From Arenibacter sp. ARW7G5Y1 (lineage in GTDB: Bacteria; Bacteroidota; Bacteroidia; Flavobacteriales; Flavobacteriaceae), in contig NZ_QJJZ01000003.1 in NCBI RefSeq assembly GCF_003201775.1, positions 62,001 through 126,000 on the forward strand: a stretch of 64,000 nucleotides of DNA. Reading direction: 5' to 3'. The notes under the pieces are model-generated. The model was given only the letters and a program-made list of their open reading frames with translations. It made no database searches and was not told the origin of the DNA. Shown piece by piece: positions 55,418 to 64,000 of this stretch (position 1 is the stretch's first letter; each line of letters begins with the position of its first letter). Both the position numbers and the translations under genes were made by a program.

Positions 55418-56424
55418 TCGTGAATTCCGGTTTTCTTGTTTTTTAAGGGCATGGGTTCCTTTTCCCTTATGACCGATAAGATTTCGGCAACAATGGATAT
55501 GGCAATTTCCTGTGGGGTCTCCGCACCAATATTGAGTCCGGCAGGACCATGGATTCCGTCCAGAAAGTCATAGCTAATCTCCGGGCTTAGTTCCATGAGT
55601 TCGTTAAATAGTTGTTCCCTTCTTTTGTAAGGACCTAAAAGACCTAAATATGTGGGTTTTGAGTCCTTCAATCTTAATAAATACTTTAAGTCTTTGGAAT
55701 AGCTGTGGTTCATTAGAACAATGGCCGTATGCCGATCTATTTCGTCGACGGGAAAGCTCTCAGGTAAAATCCCAAGAAAGTCATGGGCCCCTTCGAAATC
55801 CAAGATATTTTTTTCCTCGGAGGGGTCGGTAACGATGGTCACTTCCCAACCAGCCATAGAGGCAAAGCTACATAACTGTACCGCATCATGTTCGGCTCCA
55901 ATAATGAATAGTTTAAAACAGGGTTTCATGCTTTGCTCAAAAACCTCAAGTTTATCATGGGGACGGAAACCCGTCAAAAGTGGCAATGGTTCCTGTCCAA
56001 AAACGACTGTTGAACCGTAATCGGCATTGGACCCCTCTTTTTTTTCAAAATAGGACCGTATTTCAAAATGTTGTCTCGATGTCAGGGTTTTTTCAAAGGT
56101 TTCCAAAAATAGCTTGTCCGGTCTAAAAGGCTCCAATAAAATATACAGAATCCCCTCACAGCCTAGTCTATATCGACCATCATAGGTCATTATTTTGGAA
56201 ATGTCATGGGTAAAAACGGACTGTGCCTGTCTTACTACTTCCTTTTCAACACAGCCGCCACTTACTGCGCCTATCATATGCCCGTCTTCCAATATCAGCA
56301 TTCTCACTCCTGGTCTTCTATAGGAGGAGCCATCTAGTGCCACAACCGTGGCCAGAACACATTTTAAGCCCTTTGCAGTGGCCGATTGATATTCCCGTAC
56401 AATTTTTTTGAGTTCGTGTGTCAT
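55414..56424 (-). CDS. xdhC: XdhC/CoxI-family cofactor maturation protein
   Basis: A 336-residue cytoplasmic protein. The N-terminal XdhC domain has LATVVALDGSSYRRPGVRMLI and GAVSGGCVEKEVV; the C-terminal half is a Rossmann domain (LFIIGAEHDAVQLCSFASMAGWEV). Such proteins bind molybdenum cofactor, promote its sulfuration and deliver it to xanthine-dehydrogenase-family enzymes, here the large subunit at the head of the operon. ATG 56424 is 1 bp after the moeA stop; a longer frame to 56451 would overlap moeA. Confidence 0.88.
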   Translation of the reverse strand: MTHELKKIVREYQSATAKGLKCVLATVVALDGSSYRRPGVRMLILEDGHMIGAVSGGCVEKEVVRQAQSVFTHDISKIMTYDGRYRLGCEGILYILLEPFRPDKLFLETFEKTLTSRQHFEIRSYFEKKEGSNADYGSTVVFGQEPLPLLTGFRPHDKLEVFEQSMKPCFKLFIIGAEHDAVQLCSFASMAGWEVTIVTDPSEEKNILDFEGAHDFLGILPESFPVDEIDRHTAIVLMNHSYSKDLKYLLRLKDSKPTYLGLLGPYKRREQLFNELMELSPEISYDFLDGIHGPAGLNIGAETPQEIAISIVAEILSVIREKEPMPLKNKKTGIHD

Positions 56425-56425
56425 A

Positions 56426-57625
56426 CTACATTGGATCTCTGCTAGGGACAAAGGGAACCAACTCCCCTACTTCATAAGTGCCATTTTTGGGCTCCAAGAT
56501 TATAAATCCATCCGTATTTACCAAACTGCATAGGTCACCAGATCCATTTTCCTTTACCAGGGAGGCTACTAAATGTCCCCGGTTAAATCCTAATGCAACC
56601 CTTAGCAGCAAAGTTAAGTCGCCCTTCACTGCCACGGCCTCCTTAAGGATAACATCTATTTTGGGCAGCGGAAGCCCCAAGGACAGTCTTAACCAATCCT
56701 TAAAGTAGACATTGTAATTGGCAAAGGTGGATACAGGGTTACCGGGAAAGGAAAATACCACTGTGTTGGTTTCTCTTTGAATTCCGAACCAAAACGGTTT
56801 TCCCGGACGTTGGTAAACTCCGTGAAATATTTTTTCTACACCCAATTCCTCCAATACTAGGGGAAGAAAATCGAATTTACCTTTAGATACCCCCCCGCTT
56901 AAAAGTACGGCATTGTGCTCCTTTAAAGTATGGTCAAGGGCTTTTTTAATACTATCTTTTTTATCTGGTAAATGGATTTTGGTAGGGACAATACCTTCAA
57001 GGGACAATGCCGCATACAAGGTATGGATGTTGGATTTGCGTATTTGGTGGGGCAAGGGGATTTCTTCTACCTCTACCAATTCGTTCCCCGTGGATACAAC
57101 GGCTATTTTAGGCAGGGTGCGCACCTTGACGGATGCCTTTCCTACAGCAGCCAATACTCCTATTTCTGCGGCCGAAATGGCGCTGTGTTTTTTTAAGACC
57201 AGACCTCCCCTTTGCCGATCACTTCCGTTTAGGTGAATATCCTGCCCTTTGTTGGGTTTTTTGGTTAGTGTGGCCGTTCCATTTTCAATATGGAGATGTT
57301 CGTACATTACCACGGTGTCCGCATTTTCAGGAACCACGGCCCCGGTCATTATTTCAAGACAATTGGAAGGATCCAACAAGCGTTGTGAAGGCATGCCTGC
57401 AGCCAATACGCCCTCTATTGTAAATTTGGTCTGCCCTTTTTCAACGGCATCGTAGTTAATGGCAATTCCGTCTTTGGTGGCCCTGTTAAAAGGAGGGAAA
57501 TTTCTATCGGCCACAATGTCTTCCGCAAGGATTCGGCCCATGGCCTTGACAAGGGGAACCTCTTCATTCCCAAAGTCCTGATGAAGGTCCATTACTTTTT
57601 TATATGCGTCTTTAAAGGAAATCAT
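56426..57625 (-). CDS. moeA: Molybdopterin molybdotransferase MoeA
   Basis: A 399-residue enzyme that inserts molybdate into adenylated molybdopterin. It shows ISFKDAYKKVMDL, RNFPPFNRATKDGIAI, CLEIMTGAVVPENADTVV and the MPT-binding VLLSGGVSKGKFDF and VFSFPGNPVSTF segments of MoeA domains I-IV. ATG 57625 gives MISFKDAY, the usual start; the frame also allows ATG 57634. Confidence 0.93.
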   Translation of the reverse strand: MISFKDAYKKVMDLHQDFGNEEVPLVKAMGRILAEDIVADRNFPPFNRATKDGIAINYDAVEKGQTKFTIEGVLAAGMPSQRLLDPSNCLEIMTGAVVPENADTVVMYEHLHIENGTATLTKKPNKGQDIHLNGSDRQRGGLVLKKHSAISAAEIGVLAAVGKASVKVRTLPKIAVVSTGNELVEVEEIPLPHQIRKSNIHTLYAALSLEGIVPTKIHLPDKKDSIKKALDHTLKEHNAVLLSGGVSKGKFDFLPLVLEELGVEKIFHGVYQRPGKPFWFGIQRETNTVVFSFPGNPVSTFANYNVYFKDWLRLSLGLPLPKIDVILKEAVAVKGDLTLLLRVALGFNRGHLVASLVKENGSGDLCSLVNTDGFIILEPKNGTYEVGELVPFVPSRDPM

Positions 57626-57656
57626 GCTACACAAGTTACAATTAATAGGAGATTTG

Positions 57657-58523
57657 TTAAAGGCTTATCTTTTGTATTTCCCTCCAGGTTATAGGTTTTA
57701 TGTTCCTTTCCTTAAGTAATGCCACGGTATTGGGGTTGGTGAAAAAATCGAAATCCATTTGACGCCAAAGGGAACCAAAATTGGGATGGTCTGTACACAC
57801 TTGTTTCATTTCCATATTGTCAAAGGCCGGATGTATTAAAATTATATTGAATCCCGCTTTTAGGTTTTCCAGCATATTGGTATACACTGGACCCAAGCCA
57901 GTGCTTTTCATTGCGCCGAAATTGCCCATATGAACTGCATTTACGATGCTGTCGGAGGTCTGGAGCGAATCGGGATTGCCAACGTCTTCCAGCAGTTGAT
58001 CACTTAAAAAAATAGGTAGTTGATATTCCCTGCCCAATTCCCTGTAAACGCTTAGGAGTTCCTTGGTGAGGCCCAAAGTGTACATATGGGAATCCAAATG
58101 GGTAGGTGTTATCCCAGCTGCCAAGGCCCTATCAATTTGCGCTTTCAGTTCCTTTTTAACCTCCTGTGGCTTAGCCCATTTCTTTACCTGATCCCTTTTG
58201 GCATGGAAATGCCCCTGTTGGTCCACCAAACTAGGCACCTCGGAATAAGGGAGAACGGGTCCAAATTTGTAATGTTTCCATTCGCAGGTCAACGTCAGGT
58301 GAATGCCACAGTCGTGCTGCGGCTGATTTTTGGCAAAATTGGCCATATCCCAAAACCATGGACAGGGAACCATGATACTATAGGAATTTACAATCCCCTT
58401 TTCCAATGCCTCTATGGTGGCCGCATTTTCGGAACATGATAGGCCAGCGTCATCGGCATGAACCATTAAAAGGATATCCTCTTTCTTGTACCCTAATTGT
58501 TCTAGATCAAAATGTTTGGCCAT
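57657..58523 (-). CDS. YdjC/ChbG-family carbohydrate deacetylase-like protein
   Basis: A 288-residue protein. LLMVHADDAGLSCSENAATIEAL gives the DD pair, and GIHLTLTCEW, THLDSHMYTLG and IILIHPAFDN add the metal histidines of the YdjC/ChbG fold, which removes acetyl groups from diacetylchitobiose and similar sugars. It has no signal peptide. It sits inside the molybdenum cofactor operon, 31 bp upstream of moeA in transcript order and 45 bp after moeB, so it is presumably co-transcribed, though no link to the cofactor is known to me. Confidence 0.85.
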   Translation of the reverse strand: MAKHFDLEQLGYKKEDILLMVHADDAGLSCSENAATIEALEKGIVNSYSIMVPCPWFWDMANFAKNQPQHDCGIHLTLTCEWKHYKFGPVLPYSEVPSLVDQQGHFHAKRDQVKKWAKPQEVKKELKAQIDRALAAGITPTHLDSHMYTLGLTKELLSVYRELGREYQLPIFLSDQLLEDVGNPDSLQTSDSIVNAVHMGNFGAMKSTGLGPVYTNMLENLKAGFNIILIHPAFDNMEMKQVCTDHPNFGSLWRQMDFDFFTNPNTVALLKERNIKPITWREIQKISL

Positions 58524-58568
58524 ATTGTTCGGTCTTGTGGATATTTCAGATAATCAAAAAAAATAGGT

Positions 58569-59645
58569 TTACTTCTGAAGGGCAAGGAATTGGTCCACTC
58601 CCCCTAAAATATTATAGAGCTCAAGCTCAGGGTTTATTCCTTCCAAGATTCTTACCGCCATACCACTCCTTTTGCCGGATTGACAGAGGAGGTAGATCGG
58701 ATTTAGGGAGTCCAGTTCCTCTGTCCGGTCCTTCAATTCATTTAATGGGATATTAAGGGCCTTAAGTTGGGGCAATGAAAAATTTTCAAATTCTTCCTTC
58801 GTTCTTACATCGATTATTTGAACGTGCTTTTGAATTTTCAATCTGTTTTCAAATTCTTCAATACCAATGTTTTTATCCACCTTACAAACCTCTGTCCCAT
58901 AGGATTCCAGGAGTTTTTTTATAGCGGTATTTTGGGGTTTAAGGCTAAAAGTAATGGTTTGATAGGATTGATTTAACCCATTGAATAACAATAATTTACC
59001 GTTTAAAATTTTCCCAACACCACTAATTATTTTTACGGTTTCCAAAGCCTGAAGATTTCCTATGATACCTGGAATAACCCCTAATACCCCATTCTCGTTG
59101 CAATTGGGGATTTCTTCCAGGGTAGGCATATTGGGAAACAAACACCTATAGGTGGGGCCCCCTTGATAATTGAAGACGCTAAGTTGCCCCTCGAATCCCT
59201 GTATAGCTCCGGATACAAATGGTTTTTTTAGGATTACACAGGCATCGTTGATCAAATAGCGCGTGGGAAAATTATCGGAGCCATCCACTATCACGTCAAA
59301 CTGGGAAATAATCTCTAAGGCATTGTGTTTGGTGAGAAAAGTATCAAAGGTTTTAAATTGCGTATTGGAATTCTGGGCACTCAATCGCTCCAGTACAACT
59401 TCAATTTTAGACCTTCCCAAATCCTTTTCCGTATACAGCACTTGTCGTTGCAGATTGGTGATTTCGATATCATCCTGCTCAATTACACCAATAGTTCCAA
59501 TCCCCATGGCATTCAAATACTGTAACACAGGAATGCCCAATCCGCCGGCACCCACCACCAAAACACTGGAGTTTTTAAGCTTTTGTTGGGCCTGCGGTCC
59601 AAAATCCTTTAAAACGGTCTGTCTCTGATATCTATTGATGTTCAT
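58569..59645 (-). CDS. moeB: MoeB/ThiF-like adenylyltransferase with rhodanese domain
   Basis: A 358-residue fusion. The N-terminal E1-like domain has VVGAGGLGIPVLQYLNAMG, IEQDDIEITNLQRQVLY and DGSDNFPTRYLIND; it adenylates the C-terminus of MoaD. The C-terminal rhodanese ends with the active-site loop LLCQSGKRSG, which can carry the sulfur. The structural zinc site of MoeB looks lost: only one Cys remains where CxxC is usual (TYRCLF) and the second CxxC is absent. TTG 59663 is a longer alternative; ATG 59645 is preferred. Confidence 0.85.
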   Translation of the reverse strand: MNINRYQRQTVLKDFGPQAQQKLKNSSVLVVGAGGLGIPVLQYLNAMGIGTIGVIEQDDIEITNLQRQVLYTEKDLGRSKIEVVLERLSAQNSNTQFKTFDTFLTKHNALEIISQFDVIVDGSDNFPTRYLINDACVILKKPFVSGAIQGFEGQLSVFNYQGGPTYRCLFPNMPTLEEIPNCNENGVLGVIPGIIGNLQALETVKIISGVGKILNGKLLLFNGLNQSYQTITFSLKPQNTAIKKLLESYGTEVCKVDKNIGIEEFENRLKIQKHVQIIDVRTKEEFENFSLPQLKALNIPLNELKDRTEELDSLNPIYLLCQSGKRSGMAVRILEGINPELELYNILGGVDQFLALQK

Positions 59646-59693
59646 AAACAATTGGCAATCCAAGTTTTATAATTTACCTACCACCTACTTTTC

Positions 59694-60287
59694 CTAATTG
59701 TGGGCTAATTTTAGCAATACTTTTTCGTAATCCTCCTTAAAGTTGGCATTCCATAATACTTCTTCATTTTCAGGAAACACCAATTTAATATCTTCATTGA
59801 TCAAAAATTTCCGGGGACAGGTACCAGGCCCGTTATTCAGGTAATCCAATGACTTTTGCAAACCTCTGGGTTCCCAAATGGCACATAAAGGTTCGGGCAA
59901 ACCACTTTCCCTTGTGGCAAAGGCCGTAGCCATTTTGTTTGGATTCCGTAAATCGATCAACTGCTCCAAAGCGTCCTGATCCATCAGAGGCAGATCGCAG
60001 GCCAATACCAACCATGCCACGTTCTGATTAAAGTTATGGGCGCTTAAAAGTCCGTTGTAGGGACCTTTAAATTGGTTCTCATCAATAATAAGTTGGTGAT
60101 CTGGAGTGAATTCTGAAACCTGTTCCCCTCGGATGCTCAAATAAGTTTGGTCGCATACCGTTTGCAATAGTTGATACAAATATTCGCGTTGTGCTATGCC
60201 ATGGTATTCTATCAAACCTTTGTCGGTTCCCATTCTGGTACTTTTTCCACCGGTAAGTACTAGACCATATATTTTAGTGGAGTTCAT
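59694..60287 (-). CDS. mobA: Molybdenum cofactor guanylyltransferase MobA-like
   Basis: A 197-residue enzyme. GLVLTGGKSTRMGTDKGLIEY is the classic MobA loop, followed by LVLACDLPLMD (metal site) and ESGLPEPLCAIW. MobA attaches GMP to the cofactor for DMSO-reductase-type enzymes; with a MocA-like gene in the same operon, the cell may make both dinucleotide forms. Confidence 0.9.
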   Translation of the reverse strand: MNSTKIYGLVLTGGKSTRMGTDKGLIEYHGIAQREYLYQLLQTVCDQTYLSIRGEQVSEFTPDHQLIIDENQFKGPYNGLLSAHNFNQNVAWLVLACDLPLMDQDALEQLIDLRNPNKMATAFATRESGLPEPLCAIWEPRGLQKSLDYLNNGPGTCPRKFLINEDIKLVFPENEEVLWNANFKEDYEKVLLKLAHN

Positions 60288-60353
60288 TATTTGTAGTTAT
60301 TATTTTATTCCCTAGCCAAATACTACTTTGTCCCAAGCCGTATAAAGCTGGCA

Positions 60354-61337
60354 TTAACCTCCTATGGAGGTCATTGAATTTTCAAATATTCCATCATATT
60401 TTTCCTGTTCCTCAAAACCAGTTTTGGATCTGCTGCCAATAGCTTTAAGGATATGCTCCTTAATCCGGGTTTCTACCTTGTCCCCTCTCATCACTTCCCT
60501 TAAATTCATTCTGGGCTTGCCATACAAACAGGTTATAACATCGCCCGTGGCCGATATTCTTAGTCGATTACAACTCCCGCAAAAGGTTCTGGTAAAGGAT
60601 GGAATAAGTCCAAAAGTACCTTTATGTCCTTTTATCTTATAATTTATGGAGGTGGAGGTTTTGGGCGATTCCAACTTGGTTATTTCAGGATATTCAGATT
60701 GGATATGCTCCAATATTTTTTTATAATCCCAGGCAATGGTATTGAAGGACTTGGAGCCACCATTGAACGGCATTTCCTCCAAGAAGCGCACGGAAACCGG
60801 GTAATGCTTCATAACCTCCAGAATGGGGATAATGTCTTGGGTATTTTGATTTTCCAGGGCAATAAAGTTGATACGGACGTTGAAACCTTCCGTTATCAGT
60901 TGAATTAGATTGTTATATACGGTATCATATTGATTACGTCTTGTGATGCGTTCAAAGGTGTTTTTATCAATGGCATCCAAACTAACATTGATGTTTTTGA
61001 TCCCCAAGCTTTTTAATTCTTGAATATAGGGCCCTATCAAGGTGGCATTGGTAGTAATGGAAATATCCTGAAGACCTTTTAAGGACGAAAGTTTGCGCAA
61101 TAATACCATTAGGTCTTTTCTGACAAAGGGTTCCCCTCCGGTAATCCTTATTTTTTCTATCCCCTGCCCTACCATAATTTCGCTCAATTTACAGAGTTCC
61201 CCAATCGTGAAAAGGGAGTCTTTTTCGGCAAAATTTATCCCTTCCGAGGGCATACAATAGTTGCAGCGCAGATTACAGCGATCGGTAACCGCCAAGCGTA
61301 GATAATTTATTTTCCTATTGTGATTGTCTATCAACAT
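60354..61337 (-). CDS. moaA: GTP 3',8-cyclase MoaA
   Basis: A 327-residue radical SAM enzyme for the first step of cofactor synthesis. The SAM cluster motif CNLRCNYC (CxxxCxxC) is near residue 21, ITGGEPFVRKDL follows, and the second 4Fe-4S site is built from CGSCNRLRI and a Cys 14 residues on (VITCLYG). The chain ends SIGG, the conserved GG tail of active MoaA. It is 151 bp after moaD. Confidence 0.95.
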   Translation of the reverse strand: MLIDNHNRKINYLRLAVTDRCNLRCNYCMPSEGINFAEKDSLFTIGELCKLSEIMVGQGIEKIRITGGEPFVRKDLMVLLRKLSSLKGLQDISITTNATLIGPYIQELKSLGIKNINVSLDAIDKNTFERITRRNQYDTVYNNLIQLITEGFNVRINFIALENQNTQDIIPILEVMKHYPVSVRFLEEMPFNGGSKSFNTIAWDYKKILEHIQSEYPEITKLESPKTSTSINYKIKGHKGTFGLIPSFTRTFCGSCNRLRISATGDVITCLYGKPRMNLREVMRGDKVETRIKEHILKAIGSRSKTGFEEQEKYDGIFENSMTSIGG

Positions 61338-61488
61338 TGATCCTCAATTTTTTACCCACCGAGTGGGATTTTATGCTCCTACCTTTGCCTCTCTATTGGT
61401 AGGTAAGCCCTATCCGTTCATACGGCCCATGGAATGTTATGATTGGTTTTTTTCCGATGCCTCCTGTGTTTGCCCTGGGAAAAAAGAC

Positions 61489-61743
61489 TTATCCCCCGCT
61501 TACTGGAGGAATGAGTGCAATTTCATCAAAATTATCGATTATGGTATCATCATTTGCATAAGAATTATTGACAGCAACGGCCAAAGAGGATAATTTTTTT
61601 AGTTCAGGGTATATTTTGGACAAATATTCCTTAAGCTCTTTAACGGTCTTGGTTTTTTTCGATCCAAATTCGCTGGAACTAGGCATGGACAATGTTGAGC
61701 TACCTATAATATCCTTGGTAACACCAAAAAGTAATATCGTCAT
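61489..61743 (-). CDS. moaD: Molybdopterin synthase sulfur carrier MoaD
   Basis: An 84-residue ubiquitin-like protein: MTILLFGVTKDIIG start, TVKELKEYLSKIYPEL helix, and the C-terminal IPPVSGG whose Gly-Gly is thiocarboxylated by the MoeB-like partner. It begins 2 bp after the stop of the oxidoreductase gene, so the two are coupled. Its partner MoaE is not in the window. Confidence 0.9.
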   Translation of the reverse strand: MTILLFGVTKDIIGSSTLSMPSSSEFGSKKTKTVKELKEYLSKIYPELKKLSSLAVAVNNSYANDDTIIDNFDEIALIPPVSGG

Positions 61744-61745
61744 AT

Positions 61746-63974
61746 CTATCCAATTATTGGTTGGTCGGGGACTTTCATCAATTCCGGGAATTTTGAAAAC
61801 GGCTGCTGGGTAAGTCTATTTCCCGTAGCGGCCTTAATGGCATTGGCCACTGCTGCCCCTGCCGGGGGCAAAGTAGGTTCGCCCAATCCGGTTGGCGCTA
61901 TTTCATTTTGTATCATATGTGATTCCACTATTGGGATCTCTCCCATCCTTATCAAGCGGTACTTATCATAGTTCTGGGACTGGGGTTTCCCGTCCACAAA
62001 AGTTAGTTCGCCATACATGGCATGGCCTACCCCATCTATTACACCACCTTCTATTTGATTTTTGGCACCCAAGGGATTTACTACGATACCACAATCCACA
62101 ACGCAGGTAACTTTCTTTACAACAGGCATCCCGTTTTCAATCTCAACATCGGCCACCTCCGCTACATGGGAATTATGGCAATAATAGGCGGCAAAGCCTT
62201 GGAAGACGCCATCCCCTTTTTTGCCCCAACCTGATTTGTCCACGGCAACTTTAATAACATTTTGCATACGTTCCGGGGAATACTGGATACGCTCGTCCGT
62301 GGTACCTTTTACTTTTTCCAAAAGGTCCAAACGTAACTGAATGCGATCCACTTCCATGGTTTCTGCCAGTTCATCAAAAAAACTTTGTTCGGCAAATGCT
62401 AGGAAATTGGTATAAGGGGCTCTCCACGCCCCGGTAGTAATATTGCTTTGGTAATTGGCTACATCCACTTGGTAATTCTCAATGGCCCCTGCAGGGAAGA
62501 AATTGGGTATTAATCCGTACATGTTTCCGCCAACAGCTGCTTCTTTTAAGTGGTAGGCGGTTACTTGTCCATTTTTTATAGCCGCCTTGATCCTGTATTT
62601 TATAGCTGGTCTATATACGCCTGCCGTCATATCGTCCTCTCTGGAAAACACCAATTTGACAGGTTTTTTTATGGCCTCGGCAATTTCCGCAACTTCGTAT
62701 ACAAAATCCCCGTACAATCGCCTTCCAAAGCCACCTCCCATGCGTGTCATTTCCAAATGAACGTCCTTAACATCCCTGCCCAACATACCTGCTACCGCAT
62801 TGGCGGCGTATTCGGGGGTCTGCACCGGTCCCACCAAATGGATTTTTTCATCGGTAATATTGGCGAAAAAATTCATGGGCTCCATACAGTTATGTGGTAG
62901 GAAGGGGGATTCGTAGGTGCGTTCCAATATTTTATCGGCCTGGGAAAAGGCTTTGTCAATATTCCCATCCTTTCTCAAGGTCTTGAACTCCTTTCCATCC
63001 AGGAGACCTAATAATTGCTCATCCTGATACTCCGTACTTTCCATAACGGCATCATCTACCCAAGTGGCGGATAGGGCTTCCTTGGCTTTTAGGGCTTCCC
63101 AGGTAGTTTTGGCAATGACCACCACTTTATCACTTTTGCCCATAGCCGCTGTCCAGTTGCCTACCCCTTCTTTTGTAAGTTCCTTGGCCTTCTCCCCTAT
63201 TCTAATTACATCCAAAACACCAGGCATGGACTTGGCCTTCGTATCGTCATAGGTGTCCAATATTTTACCAAAGGCGGGAGGTCGTAAGACACAGGCATAT
63301 ACCATACCCTCTACTTTGTAATCCAATCCGAAAAGGGGTTTTCCAGTGATTATTTTATCAATATCCACATTTCGGGCATCGGTTCCAATAATCTTGAAAT
63401 CCTTTATCTCCTTAAGGGTAATATTTTCTGGAACTTCCATTGCTGCGGCCTCCTTGACTACATCACCATACCCAAAAGTCTCCCCATTGGCATTGGTGAT
63501 TATCCCTTCCGAGGTGCTACATTCCGAAGGATCTACACCCCATTTGGCAGCAGCGGCATTAATCAACATTTGGCGCGCCGTGGCCCCAGTCTGTCTCAAG
63601 GGCCCCCATGATTGTCGGATAGATTGGCTACCACCGGCAATCTGGCCCGAATAATTCTCGGTATCCAAGATGGCTTGTTCAACGTAAACCATGTTCCAGG
63701 CTACGTCCAATTCTTCGGCAATCAACATGGGCATTGCTGTTTTAACACCCTGTCCTATTTCAGGATTGGGTGAAAATAGGGTCACCGCACCATTATCTGC
63801 AATTTTTATAAAGGCATTGAAATCATTAAAATTTAATTGGGAAATATCTACTGGGGGCTGCACCTTAGGTTTACAGGCCGTAAAAAGGTTAAAGCCTATG
63901 AGGAGTCCGCCACTGGCCAAGGATGATGTTCTAATGAATGCCCGTCTATTGAATGTTACTGATGATGTCGACAT
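61746..63974 (-). CDS. Xanthine-dehydrogenase-family molybdopterin-binding large subunit (IorB-like)
   Basis: A 742-residue molybdenum hydroxylase subunit. The N-terminus NRRAFIRTSSLASGGLLIGF is a Tat signal, and a lipobox-like LFTAC follows. The single-chain layout with EIGQGVKTAMPMLIAEEL, MTRMGGGFGRRLYGDF (cofactor binding) and GVGHAMYGELTF, ending LGEPTLPPAGAAVANAI with the catalytic Glu, is that of isoquinoline 1-oxidoreductase beta-type enzymes. These oxidise aromatic heterocycles or aldehydes in the periplasm and need a small 2Fe-2S partner, which should lie just upstream, beyond the window end. It heads the cofactor operon. Confidence 0.9.
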   Translation of the reverse strand: MSTSSVTFNRRAFIRTSSLASGGLLIGFNLFTACKPKVQPPVDISQLNFNDFNAFIKIADNGAVTLFSPNPEIGQGVKTAMPMLIAEELDVAWNMVYVEQAILDTENYSGQIAGGSQSIRQSWGPLRQTGATARQMLINAAAAKWGVDPSECSTSEGIITNANGETFGYGDVVKEAAAMEVPENITLKEIKDFKIIGTDARNVDIDKIITGKPLFGLDYKVEGMVYACVLRPPAFGKILDTYDDTKAKSMPGVLDVIRIGEKAKELTKEGVGNWTAAMGKSDKVVVIAKTTWEALKAKEALSATWVDDAVMESTEYQDEQLLGLLDGKEFKTLRKDGNIDKAFSQADKILERTYESPFLPHNCMEPMNFFANITDEKIHLVGPVQTPEYAANAVAGMLGRDVKDVHLEMTRMGGGFGRRLYGDFVYEVAEIAEAIKKPVKLVFSREDDMTAGVYRPAIKYRIKAAIKNGQVTAYHLKEAAVGGNMYGLIPNFFPAGAIENYQVDVANYQSNITTGAWRAPYTNFLAFAEQSFFDELAETMEVDRIQLRLDLLEKVKGTTDERIQYSPERMQNVIKVAVDKSGWGKKGDGVFQGFAAYYCHNSHVAEVADVEIENGMPVVKKVTCVVDCGIVVNPLGAKNQIEGGVIDGVGHAMYGELTFVDGKPQSQNYDKYRLIRMGEIPIVESHMIQNEIAPTGLGEPTLPPAGAAVANAIKAATGNRLTQQPFSKFPELMKVPDQPIIG

Positions 63975-64000
63975 AATTTTTTGTTTTTCCCTCTATGTTC

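Overview
The window looks like chromosome from a member of the Flavobacteriaceae (Bacteroidota). The signs are SusC/D-era features such as a TonB receptor with a carboxypeptidase-regulatory-like N-terminus, many lipoproteins with GC-S/N-type lipoboxes, short RpoD-type sigma factors of about 286 residues, almost no Shine-Dalgarno sequences, a few TAnnTTTG-like -7 boxes, and domain families (DUF5367, DUF6515, DUF4838) common in that family. The genus cannot be fixed from the sequence. No tRNA, rRNA, CRISPR array or complete insertion sequence was seen.

1-22 kb is ordinary chromosome: the end of a CotH-like gene; an AraC regulator followed by DUF5367, DUF1772 and NmrA-like genes; a tight four-gene run starting with a CHMI-type tautomerase; an M13 metallopeptidase lipoprotein; a wrecked sigma-factor gene; several small secreted proteins; a FadH-type dienoyl-CoA reductase; a propeller plus helical-toroid secreted protein; an intact paralogue of the broken sigma gene; an outer-membrane barrel; and a large lipoprotein.

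22-43 kb is an accessory region, visibly AT-richer from about 33 to 41 kb. It is bracketed by copies of a structured repeat (called R1 here): a tandem pair on the + strand at 23.0-23.3 kb and an inverted copy at 42.1 kb. It carries a DUF6642-like gene, a DUF4838 lipoprotein, a ComEC-like metallo-beta-lactamase and an outer-membrane protein that share a duplicated 118-bp upstream element, a membrane patatin phospholipase, and a two-reverse-transcriptase operon that I read as a type 3 defence reverse transcriptase system (DRT3). Directly after the second RT gene lies a 120-130 nt stem-closed RNA candidate that contains ACACAC, the expected template of a DRT3 RNA, followed by a small unknown gene. 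Three further secreted or membrane proteins of unknown function complete the island.

43-54 kb returns to chromosomal genes: small lipoproteins, a secreted metallophosphoesterase, RecQ helicase, a TonB receptor with a His-rich membrane protein, many dispersed intergenic repeats and a secreted amidohydrolase.

54.8-64 kb is one long minus-strand operon for molybdenum cofactor work. It starts with a Tat-exported xanthine-dehydrogenase-family large subunit and runs through moaD, moaA, mobA, a MoeB-rhodanese fusion, a YdjC/ChbG deacetylase-like gene, moeA, xdhC and a MocA-like nucleotidyltransferase. It appears built to make, modify and insert the cofactor into the oxidoreductase encoded at its head. 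moaC and moaE are not in the window.
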